DNA of 64,000 nucleotides, taken from Metabacillus flavus (GTDB lineage: Bacteria > Bacillota > Bacilli > Bacillales > Bacillaceae). The stretch lies in the NCBI RefSeq assembly GCF_018283675.1, contig NZ_JAGVRK010000001.1, positions 3,100,001-3,164,000 on the forward strand. Reading direction: 5' to 3'. The translations under genes and the position numbers were made by a program. Positions 42,281 through 51,445 of the stretch are shown piece by piece. The notes under the pieces are model-generated. The model did no database searches, had not been told where the DNA came from, and saw nothing but the letters and a program-made list of their open reading frames with translations. Each line of letters begins with the position of its first letter. Positions within the stretch are counted from its first letter, which is position 1.

Positions 42281-42312
42281 TTGACAAAATCTAACGTTAA
42301 CGTTAAGGTTAT
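42281..42312 (+). promoter_or_regulatory. MerR-type promoter with long spacer and palindromic operator
   Basis: TTGACA (42281-42286) and GGTTAT (42307-42312) are spaced 20 bp, the elongated spacing of MerR-controlled promoters. Between them is the perfect 14 bp palindrome TAACGTTAACGTTA (42292-42305). This fits activation by the MerR protein encoded just downstream. Confidence 0.6.
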
Positions 42313-42337
42313 CTTTAGTGCGAAGGGAATGGTGCGG

Positions 42338-42754
42338 ATGAATAAATTCAAAATTGATGATGCAGCAAGAGAAACAGGCCTGACTAAAAGAACGATTCGA
42401 TATTATGAAGAGCTCGGTCTGATTACAGAGCCTGAACGAACAGATGGCGGTACCCGGCTGTATAGTGAGGATGACATTGAACGGTTAAAAAAGGTCGTGC
42501 TGGCAAAGGATATCCTTGGTTTTTCTCTTCAAGAGCTTCAGGACTTTGTGAAGCTCCGCGAAAAAATTCAGCACCACCGCGAGGATTACCGTAATTCACG
42601 GGATACTTCAAAACGAAGAGAAGAACTTGACCATATTGCAGCCGGACTATCCGAACAAATCGTCATGATTGATAAAAAAATGGAACGGATGAGGGATTTC
42701 AGAGACGAGATTTCACAGCTTCAGGACAAAGTAACACAACTTTTGAAAGAGTAA
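42338..42754 (+). CDS. MerR-family regulator (SoxR/BmrR-like HTH)
   Basis: 138 aa. The N-terminal helix-turn-helix is canonical: FKIDDAARETGLTKRTIRYY, EELGLITEPERTDGGTRLYS, EDDIERLKKVVLAKDILGFS. The rest is a coiled coil for dimerisation without a clear ligand-binding domain, so it may act as a simple antibiotic sensor of the efflux operon. The ATG at 42338 is 9 bp after AAGGGA. It is 10 bp from the MFS gene, so one operon. Confidence 0.9.
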   Translation: MNKFKIDDAARETGLTKRTIRYYEELGLITEPERTDGGTRLYSEDDIERLKKVVLAKDILGFSLQELQDFVKLREKIQHHREDYRNSRDTSKRREELDHIAAGLSEQIVMIDKKMERMRDFRDEISQLQDKVTQLLKE

Positions 42755-42764
42755 GGTGATCCGA

Positions 42765-43907
42765 ATGAAAAAACAAGCATTTGCACGAAATATTACAGTG
42801 CTCGCAACCTTTCTTGCTTTTATGGGAATTGGAGTGGTCGACCCGATTCTTCCAGTGATAGCTGATCAAATTGGAGCTACTCATTGGCAAGTCGAACTGC
42901 TGTTTACAGCTTATATTTTAACCATGGCCATCATGATGATTCCCGCAGGTATTTTAGCCAGCCGCTTTGGAGATAAAAAAATGATGGTCATCGGATTGGC
43001 CATCGTTACTATTTTTGCCTTTATTTGCGGCATCTCAAACACCATCGCTGAGCTCTCCATCTTCCGGGCTGGCTGGGGTTTAGGAAATTCCATGTTTTTT
43101 GCAACAGCCATGACGCTGTTAATTGCCCTATCCATTGATTCTCATAAGGCAGTCGGGATGTATGAAGCAGCAATCGGGCTCGGAATGGCCGGCGGTCCTT
43201 TATTAGGAGGAGTCCTCGGAGGTCATTCCTGGAGATTCCCGTTTATGGCAACAGGACTTCTTATTTTTGCTGCCTTCCTGCTGGTCATGCTGTTTGTGTA
43301 TGAACCTGTAAACAAGCAAAAGCGGAAACCTGCCGGACTTAAAGAATTAAAGCAGCTTTTTGCCTATAAGCCATTTATTAAAACGGCCCTGGCTGGAATG
43401 CTCTATTATTACGGTTTCTTTGTGGTTCTTGCCTATTCCCCTCTTGTTGTAAAGTTGGATACAATTCAGATTGGATTCGTTTTCTTCGGATGGGGTTTAT
43501 GTCTTGCATATGGATCTGCAGGGCTTAGTCATACTCTTGAAAAGAAATGGACGGCAAAAGAAATCCTTCCAGTAACTTTGGCTATTTTCACGGCACTGCT
43601 ATTATTGCTCTTCTTCGTCAGCTCTACCCCGCTTATGATTATGATCATTATTCTTTCCGGTCTTGTATCCGGATTGAACAACGCTCTATTCACAAGCCAT
43701 GTGATGGAGGCTCCGTTTGAGCGAAGCATTATTTCAGGAGGATATAATTTTCTGCGCTGGCTTGGAGCTGCATTCGCACCTGTCGTATCAGGGTTGGTCG
43801 GCCAGGCTGCAGGAGTGAAAATTCCGTTTTTAATTGCAGCAATAGTGGGAGCGATCGCGCTGCTTCTTGCCTATTCTCCAAAGAAAAAAACAGAAACGGT
43901 TCAATAA
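42765..43907 (+). CDS. MFS efflux transporter, MerR-controlled
   Basis: 380 aa, about 12 helices. DHA1-type signatures: FLAFMGIGVVDPILPVIADQ with motif D-like residues, GILASRFGDKKMMVIGLAIV (motif A), GLGMAGGPLLGGVLGGHSWR (motif C). It likely exports drugs or metabolites by proton antiport; the substrate is unknown. The ATG at 42765 has GGTGAT upstream; the GTG three codons earlier has none. Terminator follows. Confidence 0.9.
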   Translation: MKKQAFARNITVLATFLAFMGIGVVDPILPVIADQIGATHWQVELLFTAYILTMAIMMIPAGILASRFGDKKMMVIGLAIVTIFAFICGISNTIAELSIFRAGWGLGNSMFFATAMTLLIALSIDSHKAVGMYEAAIGLGMAGGPLLGGVLGGHSWRFPFMATGLLIFAAFLLVMLFVYEPVNKQKRKPAGLKELKQLFAYKPFIKTALAGMLYYYGFFVVLAYSPLVVKLDTIQIGFVFFGWGLCLAYGSAGLSHTLEKKWTAKEILPVTLAIFTALLLLLFFVSSTPLMIMIIILSGLVSGLNNALFTSHVMEAPFERSIISGGYNFLRWLGAAFAPVVSGLVGQAAGVKIPFLIAAIVGAIALLLAYSPKKKTETVQ

Positions 43908-43950
43908 TGAATGACGCGGGGCTGATGATTTATCCTCCCTGCACATAGCA

Positions 43951-43985
43951 AGAGGGAGCGGTGTTACTTGCCGCTCCCTCTTTTT
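43951..43985 (+). terminator. Terminator after the MFS gene
   Basis: Stem GAGGGAGCGG/CCGCTCCCTC and TTTTT. It overlaps the end of the hydrolase remnant on the other strand. Confidence 0.9.
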
Positions 43986-44190
43986 ATCCAATTTTCCATG
44001 TATTGAATAACCTGCTTTTGCTGCTGCTCTGCCGGAATGTCTGCTGGGTTATCCCCTTTTTGCTTTTCGTAAAGTCCAAATTGCGCATGATTCCCGCCTT
44101 GAATTTCTGAGTTTTCGATGTCCTTAAGTGACGTAAGTCCATCTTTCGAAGCAAAATCGTGACAAATACCTTCAGCCATTTTTTCATGGT
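43964..44190 (-). pseudogene. Remnant of an alpha/beta-hydrolase family gene
   Basis: The minus-strand frame reads SKDGLTSLKDIENS directly joined to EIQGGNHAQFGLYEKQKGDN and a terminal EQQQKQVIQYMENW. These are C-terminal motifs of a Bacillus alpha/beta hydrolase of about 250 aa. The strand with the usual KKLLP-type segment between DIENS and EIQGG is missing and so is the whole N-terminal half with the nucleophile, so it cannot work. No ribosome site at the frame start. Confidence 0.65.
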
Positions 44191-44321
44191 GTTCCTCATT
44201 TCCACAACTTATTTTAACCCGATTTACCCGATGGCGAATCATAAAAGAAAAAATTACGGTTAAAGAGCACACATTGAGGTTAAATATACAATGTACTGAA
44301 AACCCTAGGAGGGATAATGAC

Positions 44322-44981
44322 ATGAAAAAGATATTAATGGTATTAACTAATTCAAGTGAGATTGATAAAGAACACGAAACAGGCTTATGGCTTGGTGAAT
44401 TCGCAGAGCCGTATAATGAATTTGTGAACAGCGGATTTCAAGTTAGAGCAGCGAGTCCTAAAGGAGGAAGAATTCCTATCGACCCTAATAGTGTGGAAGG
44501 AACGCCTCCGGATGAATGGGACGATGCTATCGCTATGCTTCAAAATACGGAAGTGCTTTCTGCGCTGAACCCACAGGATTTCAATGGTATATTCCTGCCT
44601 GGAGGCCATGGAACAATGTTTGATCTTCCAGAAGATCCTTCGCTTCAAAAAGCTCTGGCCTATTTTGCTGAAAATAATAAAGTAATTGGCGCTGTTTGCC
44701 ATGGCCCTGCCGGATTTGTAGGAACAAAGCTTTCAAACGGCAAATGGCTTGTCGACGGAGTCAATTTAACAGGTTTTACAAATGAGGAAGAACAGCAGAC
44801 AGGTCTCGATGCCTTAATGCCATTCCTGCTTGAATCCAAACTAAGAGAGCAGGGTGCACAATTTGAGGGAGCTGCTGCTTATTCCGATCATGTAGTTGCC
44901 GATACACGGTTTGTTACCGGCCAAAATCCTCAGAGCAGTAAATCAGCTGCCGTTGCATTTGTACAGGCTATCAACTCGTAA
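44322..44981 (+). CDS. DJ-1/PfpI family protein (class I glutamine amidotransferase-like)
   Basis: 219 aa. Nucleophile elbow AVCHGPAGFVG with Cys, GIFLPGGHGTMFDLPED, and a conserved Glu near the N-terminus (TGLWLGEFAEPYNEF). The GLWLGE and CHGPAG pattern is that of Hsp31/GLX3-like members, which act as glyoxalase III, deglycase or chaperones. Which of these applies is open. RBS AGGAGGG precedes the ATG. Confidence 0.88.
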   Translation: MKKILMVLTNSSEIDKEHETGLWLGEFAEPYNEFVNSGFQVRAASPKGGRIPIDPNSVEGTPPDEWDDAIAMLQNTEVLSALNPQDFNGIFLPGGHGTMFDLPEDPSLQKALAYFAENNKVIGAVCHGPAGFVGTKLSNGKWLVDGVNLTGFTNEEEQQTGLDALMPFLLESKLREQGAQFEGAAAYSDHVVADTRFVTGQNPQSSKSAAVAFVQAINS

Positions 44982-44995
44982 AAGAATTCACTCAT

Positions 44996-45030
44996 AAAAA
45001 AAGTACTTCCGCGTCAGGAAGTACTTTTTT
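44996..45030. terminator. Terminator between the DJ-1 and DUF3243 genes
   Basis: AAAAAAAGTACTTCC/GGAAGTACTTTTTT stem, usable from both convergent genes. Confidence 0.85.
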
Positions 45031-45036
45031 CGTTTA

Positions 45037-45378
45037 CTATTCTTTCTCCACCATGTTCAAAAGCATATGAGCTAATGCGTGCTGCTGCTGTTTATCTCCA
45101 GATTTCCACAGCTCCTGCAGAAGATACTCTTCACGGTTTTTCGGGTTTACGTGATCTGCCAGATAATTGGCGACACGCTCAGTCGTTTTCGCAAGCTGCT
45201 CCTCGCTCAGGCCTATTTTTTTGCCTACCTCGACTTTTTCCCTGAGATATTTTTTGAATCCATCAAAGTTTTCAAGTATTTCTTCCTGTTTATCCACACC
45301 GATTCGGCTGACTACGTCTTCGATTTCTCCCGGATTTACATCGCCTGTTCGGTCGATCATATGATTTTTCTCGGACAT
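45037..45378 (-). CDS. DUF3243 family protein (YmfJ-like)
   Basis: 113 aa, helical and charged. The centre (FDGFKKYLREKVEVGKKIGL, EEQLAKTTERVANYLADHVN, PKNREEYLLQELWKSGDKQQ) matches DUF3243, found in Bacillus. The function is unknown. The ATG at 45378 has AAGGAG 9 bp upstream; an ATG three codons further up is less well placed. It converges on the DJ-1 gene and may be its own unit. Confidence 0.8.
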   Translation of the reverse strand: MSEKNHMIDRTGDVNPGEIEDVVSRIGVDKQEEILENFDGFKKYLREKVEVGKKIGLSEEQLAKTTERVANYLADHVNPKNREEYLLQELWKSGDKQQQHALAHMLLNMVEKE

Positions 45379-45500
45379 CTGAAACACTCCTTATTTATTA
45401 TGCTACTTATCCTTTCCCTTACCGGAAATGTTGAAACACTTTTTCATCATAATTGCTGTTTTAACAAGGATTAGACGCTTTATCCGATTTCTAAGCATAG

Positions 45501-45529
45501 AAAAAAGCCGGAAATGAACCCGGCTTTAC
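45501..45529 (-). terminator. Terminator after the DinB-like gene
   Basis: AAAGCCGG/CCGGCTTT stem with TTTTTT on the minus strand. Confidence 0.8.
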
Positions 45530-45544
45530 AAAAGATTTCACATA

Positions 45545-46042
45545 TTAGCTTTTTAGCGCATTCATTGCTTCCCATTCTTCCTTGCTTGGTCCATAAATGC
45601 CAGGAACCTTCAATCCAGCAAGTCTCATGAGTACGGTCAGCTGTGCACGGTGATGTGCCTGATGCTGGATAAACAAACGAAGTACGCCTTGTACTGGAAG
45701 CTTATATCCAAAAAGATCCATGACTTCGTGCATTCTCTCATCCGTTACCTGATCCGGTAATGCTTCTGTTAAGCGCTGGCTGAGTGTTATGTAGGTCTCT
45801 TTGATTTCAGCAGCGGACTCAGGTGCCTTTTTTTGAAGATCAGGATGCTCAAATTCTACTCCAATTTGTGAAGGGAAATAGTAAACAGATCCCGTAATGT
45901 GCCAAGCCACGCTCCCGATGCTGTAGAGTTCTGGCGAAACTTCCTGGCTTAGTGATTCATCCGTCAGCACATCTAGTGTTTTTTGAGTTAACAATGATTC
46001 CTGTTGCCATTCGTTTAAAAAATCGTTGACTGTTGTAAACAT
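45545..46042 (-). CDS. DinB-like family metal-binding protein
   Basis: 165 aa. The DinB fold motifs with three metal-binding His are present: SVAWHITGSVYYFPSQIG and FIQHQAHHRAQLTVLMRLAG near the end. The family includes bacillithiol-linked transferases and damage-inducible proteins; the enzymatic role is not clear for this member. The ATG at 46042 is 6 bp after GAGGAGGG; upstream in-frame codons have no site. Single gene. Confidence 0.87.
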   Translation of the reverse strand: MFTTVNDFLNEWQQESLLTQKTLDVLTDESLSQEVSPELYSIGSVAWHITGSVYYFPSQIGVEFEHPDLQKKAPESAAEIKETYITLSQRLTEALPDQVTDERMHEVMDLFGYKLPVQGVLRLFIQHQAHHRAQLTVLMRLAGLKVPGIYGPSKEEWEAMNALKS

Positions 46043-46184
46043 ACAATTCCCTCCTCGGATTAGCAGAAATTTGTTCAAGTCCATTGTATCACGAGGAACT
46101 GTTTTTCTGCTTCCGAGAGGGGTTTTTTCTAAAGACTGTTTTCGCGGACTTTACTGCTATGAAACAGGATTGGTTATGGAGGAT

Positions 46185-46265
46185 TCCCGCTCCAGGATGT
46201 CCCCCTTTAAATGGAACGGGCGGAAACTCCTTTAGGGTCGCACCTGTCCCGTTGCTCCCACTCAG
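46185..46265. repeat. Fragment of the GC-rich repeat
   Basis: TCCCGCTCCAGGATG and TCGCACCTGTCCCGTTGCTC recall the core, but ends and direct repeats are gone. The rest of the gap between the DinB and TcyP genes shows no other structure. Confidence 0.5.
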
Positions 46266-46352
46266 CCTAAACATTTTTGCACAAAGAACCTATTTAAAAC
46301 AGCAAATTTTTAGTCTCAACCGGTGGTTCATGAATTGTCCGGGCAGCCGGAT

Positions 46353-47738
46353 TTAATAAGCTTCTGCATTACCCGTTTGCCGGCTATTGTACGTTTCTGT
46401 ATCCAGTTCCTTCGTTACGCGGCTTGTTACAATTCCAGCTGTCATGCTTCCGCTAACGTTTAAAGCGGTTCTCCCCATATCGATCAGAGGTTCGACTGAG
46501 ATGAGCAGACCTGCTAAAGCGACTGGCAAGTTCAAAGTGGAAAGAACTAAAATGGCAGCGAATGTTGCTCCGCCTCCCACTCCCGCTACTCCAAAAGAAC
46601 TGATCACTACAACCACGATCAGCGTAAGAATAAATCCAGGATCAAGAGGGTTGATATTCTGTGACGGAGCAATCATTACTGCGAGCATCGCAGGATAAAT
46701 CCCGGCACAGCCATTTTGGCCAATTGTAAGGCCGAACGACCCGGCGAAGTTCGCGATTCCTTCCGGCACTCCCAGCTTTTTAGTCTGTGTGCTTACATTA
46801 AGCGGCAGCGTACCTGCACTTGATCTGGATGTGAAGGCAAACGATAAAACAGGTATGATTTTTTTTATATAAAGAATCGGATTTAATCCAGAAACAGAAA
46901 TAATAACCAAATGAATGATGAACATCACAGCTAGCGCTATATAAGATGCAATGACGAATTTACCTAGTTTTAAAATTGAATCAAAATCGCTTAGCGCCAC
47001 TGTCGAAGTCATAATGGCAAGTACCCCATACGGAGTCAAACGCAAGATAAGCGTTACAATCCGCATGACGATTGCATATAGAGCATCAATAATTTTTGAA
47101 AACATTTCAGCCTGTTCTGGCTGCTTCCTTTTCACTCCAAGAAAAGCAATTCCTATAAAGGCCGCAAAAATAACGACAGCAATAGTTGAAGAAGGACGTT
47201 CACCCGTAAGATCAAGAAATGGATTTGCCGGCAGCAATTCGACTACCTTCTGAGGGAATGTCTGCCCTTCAATTTCACTGAATTTCTCTTCTATCTGCGC
47301 CGCTCTCTCTTTTTCTGCGTCACCTTGATCAATTTGAATGGCTTCCAGTCCGAAGCCTGTAGCTGAAGCAATTCCGACAGCAGCTGAGATGGCCGTCGTT
47401 CCTAATAAAACTGCTAAAATAAGTCCGCTGATTTTCCCGATATTCGCTGACAGTTTCAACCTGGTGAAAGCAGCAACAATGGAGATAAACACAAGGGGCA
47501 TAACAACCATTTGAAGAAGCTTTACATAACCGTCCCCCACTATGCCAAACCAGTCTATGGAGGATATAAGCGCTTCCGAATCAGCGCCATATGCGGCCTG
47601 CAGGGCGTAACCGAACACAATCCCAATTCCTAATGCGGTAAACACCCGTTTAGAAAAAGATACATGCTTTTTTTGCATGTAAAAAAGACCTGCGATGATG
47701 AGCAGCAATAAAATAATATTTAAAATAACAAAACCCAT
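46353..47738 (-). CDS. tcyP: L-cystine uptake symporter TcyP
   Basis: 461 aa, DAACS family, about eight to ten helices. N-terminal LFYMQKKHVSFSKRVFTALG and IGIVFGYALQAAYG, then the transport motifs VVMPLVFISIVAAFTRL, FTSRSSAGTLPLNVSTQTKK and GLTIGQNGCAGIYPAMLAVM. The SSAGTLP and NGCAGIYPA features match B. subtilis TcyP, a sodium/proton cystine symporter. Its gene lies divergent from tgl. Confidence 0.9.
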   Translation of the reverse strand: MGFVILNIILLLLIIAGLFYMQKKHVSFSKRVFTALGIGIVFGYALQAAYGADSEALISSIDWFGIVGDGYVKLLQMVVMPLVFISIVAAFTRLKLSANIGKISGLILAVLLGTTAISAAVGIASATGFGLEAIQIDQGDAEKERAAQIEEKFSEIEGQTFPQKVVELLPANPFLDLTGERPSSTIAVVIFAAFIGIAFLGVKRKQPEQAEMFSKIIDALYAIVMRIVTLILRLTPYGVLAIMTSTVALSDFDSILKLGKFVIASYIALAVMFIIHLVIISVSGLNPILYIKKIIPVLSFAFTSRSSAGTLPLNVSTQTKKLGVPEGIANFAGSFGLTIGQNGCAGIYPAMLAVMIAPSQNINPLDPGFILTLIVVVVISSFGVAGVGGGATFAAILVLSTLNLPVALAGLLISVEPLIDMGRTALNVSGSMTAGIVTSRVTKELDTETYNSRQTGNAEAY

Positions 47739-47991
47739 GCTTGTTTCCTCCCTATTTTGGCTTTCAATACGATAATATGATCATTCCAATGAATTAAGTA
47801 GGAATTATTTTCGCCTTTGTTATCTTATATGTTTTTTTCATATTTGTCATGTAAGAGGTCCTGCTAAAATCACGCCAAATCAGCTTTTTCAATGGCTTCC
47901 TGTCAACGACGCGGCTTCCTTATCCGAATCCATGCTCTCTTCGCACATATACGGCATAGACTTAACTATATGGCTGATGGGAGGAACTCTC

Positions 47992-48807
47992 TTGATTATC
48001 ATTCAGAACAAGGAAATGGATTACAGCAAGCTCAAAAAAGAAGCGAAAACAGCCGTACAAAAAGAAATGATCTTGAATATGGAGAAATATAAAGAAAAGT
48101 ATGTATTCGTAAGCATGGAACAATTTTCATTCGAGTTAAATATGAGGAATAAGGTAATCGATGCGGCAAAAGCATTAACGTATAGCGGTGCCGAATTTGC
48201 TACTTTCGAAACGTCTATGTGCAATCCGGCTTTGTGGATTTTGACTGAAAGAGGAGCCTTTATCTTAAGGCAGGGAGTGCCTTCTTCTGCGGGAATTCAG
48301 GATATCTTTACAAATGGACGCTTTTACGCCTTCGAATGCGCTACAGCAATCGTTATTTTATTTTATAAAGCAGCCCTCGACAGCCTTGGTGCCCGGGCGT
48401 TTGACCGATTATTTAGAGGCATTGTATTAAGGGACTGGCGTCATGATGAGGATCTTAATATCCGAACTCAGCGCGGGAATGATTATATACCGGGAGATTG
48501 CCTTTATTTCAATAACCCGGATTTTGACGCGCAATATCCTCAATGGAGGGGTGAAAACACCATCATGATGGGGAATAAAGAGTATTTTGGCCATGGTATG
48601 GGAATTAAAGATGCAGACGGGGTAATCAAAAGCCTGAATGACTACCGGTATCCAGGGTCAAAGCGTTCTGCATATCTTCTTTCACAGACAACCAGGCCGG
48701 ACTATAAATATTTGTACTTTTTCAGCCCGGCAAACAGCGGATTGCCTGTTTATTATCAAAATAGAACGATTGTCTCTAAGATTGGGAGCTCTACAGCCGC
48801 TATATAA
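47992..48807 (+). CDS. tgl: Spore-coat transglutaminase Tgl
   Basis: 271 aa. Strong match in pattern to B. subtilis Tgl (245 aa): NKVIDAAKALTYSGAEFATF, catalytic Cys in NGRFYAFECATAIVILFYKA, later DCLYFNNPDFDAQYPQWRGE and SAYLLSQTTRP. It cross-links coat proteins through epsilon-(gamma-glutamyl)lysine bonds late in sporulation. I take TTG at 47992 as the start: GGGAGG is 7 bp upstream, and the protein then begins MIIIQ as in relatives. The tail beyond QTTRP is about 30 aa longer than usual. Confidence 0.93.
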   Translation: MIIIQNKEMDYSKLKKEAKTAVQKEMILNMEKYKEKYVFVSMEQFSFELNMRNKVIDAAKALTYSGAEFATFETSMCNPALWILTERGAFILRQGVPSSAGIQDIFTNGRFYAFECATAIVILFYKAALDSLGARAFDRLFRGIVLRDWRHDEDLNIRTQRGNDYIPGDCLYFNNPDFDAQYPQWRGENTIMMGNKEYFGHGMGIKDADGVIKSLNDYRYPGSKRSAYLLSQTTRPDYKYLYFFSPANSGLPVYYQNRTIVSKIGSSTAAI

Positions 48808-48812
48808 GCGGA

Positions 48813-49073
48813 CTATTCAGGTTCTGCCGGCTGCTTAAAGGCCCTTCTCCGCTTGTACCAGGCTTCTAATCCAAAGTGCTTGTTAACGAGCCACTCCATA
48901 TGCTCCAAATCGGCCCGCTCTACAATGGGATCCCGGTCATCCCATTTTACATACCGGACAAAAAAGTAATTTTTAATCGGACAAAGAAGAACTCTTGAAT
49001 GAGGAAACGGGGAAAAAACAAACTCGACATTTCCTCTTTTTTTATAGGAATAATCCACGATCTCCAAATTCAT
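48813..49073 (-). CDS. Unrecognised small protein near tgl
   Basis: 86 aa, basic with aromatic residues: EIVDYSYKKRGNVEFVFSPF, FVRYVKWDDRDPIVERADLE, HFGLEAWYKRRRAFKQPAEP. No membrane segment, no familiar motif. RBS GAGGGTG is close to the ATG; a GTG one codon upstream is also possible. It runs antisense to and ends 5 bp from tgl, so the two are convergent. Confidence 0.6.
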   Translation of the reverse strand: MNLEIVDYSYKKRGNVEFVFSPFPHSRVLLCPIKNYFFVRYVKWDDRDPIVERADLEHMEWLVNKHFGLEAWYKRRRAFKQPAEPE

Positions 49074-49132
49074 CACCCTCTTAAGTGTAAAACACCTTGT
49101 ACAGGATTCAAGTGTGAATGTGCTGGAAACAA

Positions 49133-49531
49133 TTAATCACTGGTTATTTTTATAAAAATCCGGCGGGTTCTTGGCCCATCAAACTCGCAAAAATAGATTC
49201 CTTGCCATCTTCCCAGTACGAGACGGCCATCCTCTATCATAATTTGCTCAGATGCTCCAACAGTACTTGCTTTCATATGAGCTGCCGTGTTTCCTTCCAT
49301 ATGGCGGTCTGACTCCATTTCCCACGGGTACACGATGTTGAACCTTTCAATCATGTCTCTTTTTACATCGGGATCGGCATTTTCATTAATGGTGATTCCT
49401 GCTGTCGTGTGAGGGCAGTAGATAAAGACAAAGCCAGATTTCGTACCGGACTTGGTTACCTCCTCCTGAACAAGCTCTGTAATCTCTTTAAATTCATCGT
49501 GCTCCCTTGTCTCTATTGTATGAGTGATCAT
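49133..49531 (-). CDS. yugU: YjbQ/UPF0047 family protein (YugU)
   Basis: 132 aa. Full UPF0047 signature: YCPHTTAGITINENADPDVK, PWEMESDRHMEGNTAAHMKA, GRWQGIYFCEFDGPRTRRIF. Conserved His residues bind a metal or phosphate; some members show weak thiamine phosphate synthase activity, but the biological role is unclear. Neighbourhood with tgl and the other yug-type genes matches B. subtilis. Confidence 0.92.
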   Translation of the reverse strand: MITHTIETREHDEFKEITELVQEEVTKSGTKSGFVFIYCPHTTAGITINENADPDVKRDMIERFNIVYPWEMESDRHMEGNTAAHMKASTVGASEQIMIEDGRLVLGRWQGIYFCEFDGPRTRRIFIKITSD

Positions 49532-49657
49532 GAGAAAACTCCTTTTCCTAGATAGTAAACTTCTCTTTCTTTAATTAATATCACCGCAGTAGACTGTTTA
49601 AACGGAATTCGGAAGCTTTAGACATTAGTAATCGATAGCCTCAAATTAGAATGGGAA

Positions 49658-49735
49658 TGGCTGATTTCAGCTGCAGGACTCGCTTTTCGCGGGCCGGGAA
49701 GTCTCGTTTCTTCCGCTCCAATCAGCCAAACCTAT
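49658..49735. repeat. Core-deleted fragment of the GC-rich repeat
   Basis: GGCTGATTTCAGCTGCAGGA and TTCCGCTCCAATCAGCC flank a shortened centre. Terminal repeats lie outside recognition. The remainder of the 49532-49849 gap has nothing else visible. Confidence 0.5.
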
Positions 49736-49849
49736 TATTTTTCAAAGAACTTAATTCAAAACATCCTTGAGATAAACATACAGAATCAAGATCCCTCATG
49801 CTTATTCCTATACCTGCTTTAAATCCGTTGGTTCAACAAAATTTCACTC

Positions 49850-50647
49850 TTAAATCCACTCTTTTCCATGATCACGAATGAATTGAAGGTCCTCTTGATA
49901 ATGTTGATAATGTCCTTCATCAATCATTTTTTGGAACGCCATATCGCCTTCTTTGGCTTTCCTTTGCATCGTTTTACATAATCCTTCTACTCGAAGCAAT
50001 ACCATCTCTAAAAACCCTGTTTTCTTTCCCTCTAAACCGTAGGAATCAAAAAACTTCTCAATTCTATGTTTAATCCGTTCACTATCCTTTAGCGGATCGT
50101 AATAAACGGCCTCACCAGCTTCCGTATGATGCAATCTGCTTAAAGGAACGCACGTGTAAAGAGTATAGGCGATATCCCAAAGTCTAGGACCAGGAGCAGC
50201 CAGATCGAAATCAATAACACCTGCTGGTTTTTCTTGATGAAAAATAATGTTATAGATAGCAAAGTCATTATGGCACATCACCTCAAAGGGCTGCGGAGTA
50301 TTATCTATTGGCTGCCATGTTTCTTTCATCGGAAAGTCACTTACCGCATCATGATAGCGGCGAAGCATCTTTGCAATTTCTTTTAAAGCCTCATCCGACC
50401 ACATATATGTTTTTAACGGATAATTCCCGGCTTCTCCTTCGATAAAAGATAAAATCTCTCTTCCTTTTTCATCAATACCTAAAAACTTTGGCACACCATT
50501 TAAGCCTTTGCTTTCAAGGTGCTGGAGTAATGTATGAATTTTTATACTCTCAGGCTTTAATTCTCGTCGAACAGTATGTCCCAGCCGATATACGCTGGAG
50601 ACATTCCCTCCTGTTAGCATTTCTTCATTGCCGTACTGACTATCCAT
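49850..50647 (-). CDS. Aminoglycoside phosphotransferase (APH) family protein
   Basis: 265 aa. Kinase-like motifs: CHNDFAIYNIIFHQEKP with the catalytic Asp, and GVIDFDLAAPGPRLWDIAYT with the metal-binding DxD-type Asp. The N-terminal lobe is short (GNVSSVYRLGHTVRR). APH-type proteins phosphorylate antibiotics, choline, homoserine or other small molecules; the substrate cannot be told, so this is no proof of resistance. Monocistronic. The 50648-50941 gap upstream shows nothing recognisable. Confidence 0.85.
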   Translation of the reverse strand: MDSQYGNEEMLTGGNVSSVYRLGHTVRRELKPESIKIHTLLQHLESKGLNGVPKFLGIDEKGREILSFIEGEAGNYPLKTYMWSDEALKEIAKMLRRYHDAVSDFPMKETWQPIDNTPQPFEVMCHNDFAIYNIIFHQEKPAGVIDFDLAAPGPRLWDIAYTLYTCVPLSRLHHTEAGEAVYYDPLKDSERIKHRIEKFFDSYGLEGKKTGFLEMVLLRVEGLCKTMQRKAKEGDMAFQKMIDEGHYQHYQEDLQFIRDHGKEWI

Positions 50648-50941
50648 TAAAATTCCCCCAATTTAGGGACTCTATGATTGTATCAATAGAGATGTATTTT
50701 TACCCAAAAATAAAAGCAGATATACAAGGTATCTGCTCGGCAATGGGAATACAATTGTCCACACCATGTGTCCCTTGAATGATTTAAGATAGACAAATAA
50801 ACGTATCCTTAAAAAAAAGACCGCAATTGTCTCTATCTAATTAACGATCATTTCAAGGCATTCCACATATGAACAGATTCTCCTCTCATTTCATCTCTAG
50901 ATTTTATATTACCAAAAATAACCCAGTAAAACAGTAAAAAT

Positions 50942-51445
50942 TTAGTCATAGTCTATCATATTTTTTAAATAATCTATTTTTCTTAAATCTTTATGATTAT
51001 TTTTATTTGCCCGGTAGCTATCCTTTGAAGAAGAGTTGAAAACATGTAAATATTGCTCAGGATTTAGTAAATAATACTTTGCGTTCTCCTTATGATGTAT
51101 TTCTAAATCTACTAATTGTATCCTTGCGAAATTTGGTAAAGTGTCAAAAATACCAAATTCAACTGATAATCCCTCTTTATAGAACCCGTGCTCATGCAAG
51201 TCAATTAGGCTGTACTCCATTAAGGTCATGATTTTCACAATATCCATCCAGTTATGTATAGATAGTTCCGGCGGCACTTCCAATCCTCTTTTATCGCCTG
51301 GTACATGAATGTCTATGTCTTGAGCATCCCAGCTCTCCCCTGTAATCACTTCTAAGCCAACCGATCCCATTAACAACGGAATAATTTCAATTTCATTTAG
51401 TTTTTGGGAAATTTTAATGAACTCATTAAACTTGTGATTATCTAT
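50942..51445 (-). pseudogene. Nucleotidyltransferase-like gene without a normal start codon
   Basis: The frame reads on to about 51448 as DNHKFNEFIKISQKLNEIEI followed by IPLLMGSVGLEVITG and AQDIDIHVPGD, a nucleotidyltransferase-like beginning (G-S followed by a D-x-D). Where a start would be expected, 51443-51445 reads ATA instead of ATG. GGTGGGG lies only 2-3 bp before it. The first usual starts are TTG or ATG deep inside the motif. Either it is broken or it uses a rare start. The C-terminal half (SLIDLHEHGF, PEQYLHVFNSSSKDSYRANK) looks intact. Confidence 0.5.

Noticed and set aside
49850-50647. Aminoglycoside resistance gene
   Set aside because: Only the general APH kinase fold is visible; many such proteins act on metabolites, so no resistance claim is made.
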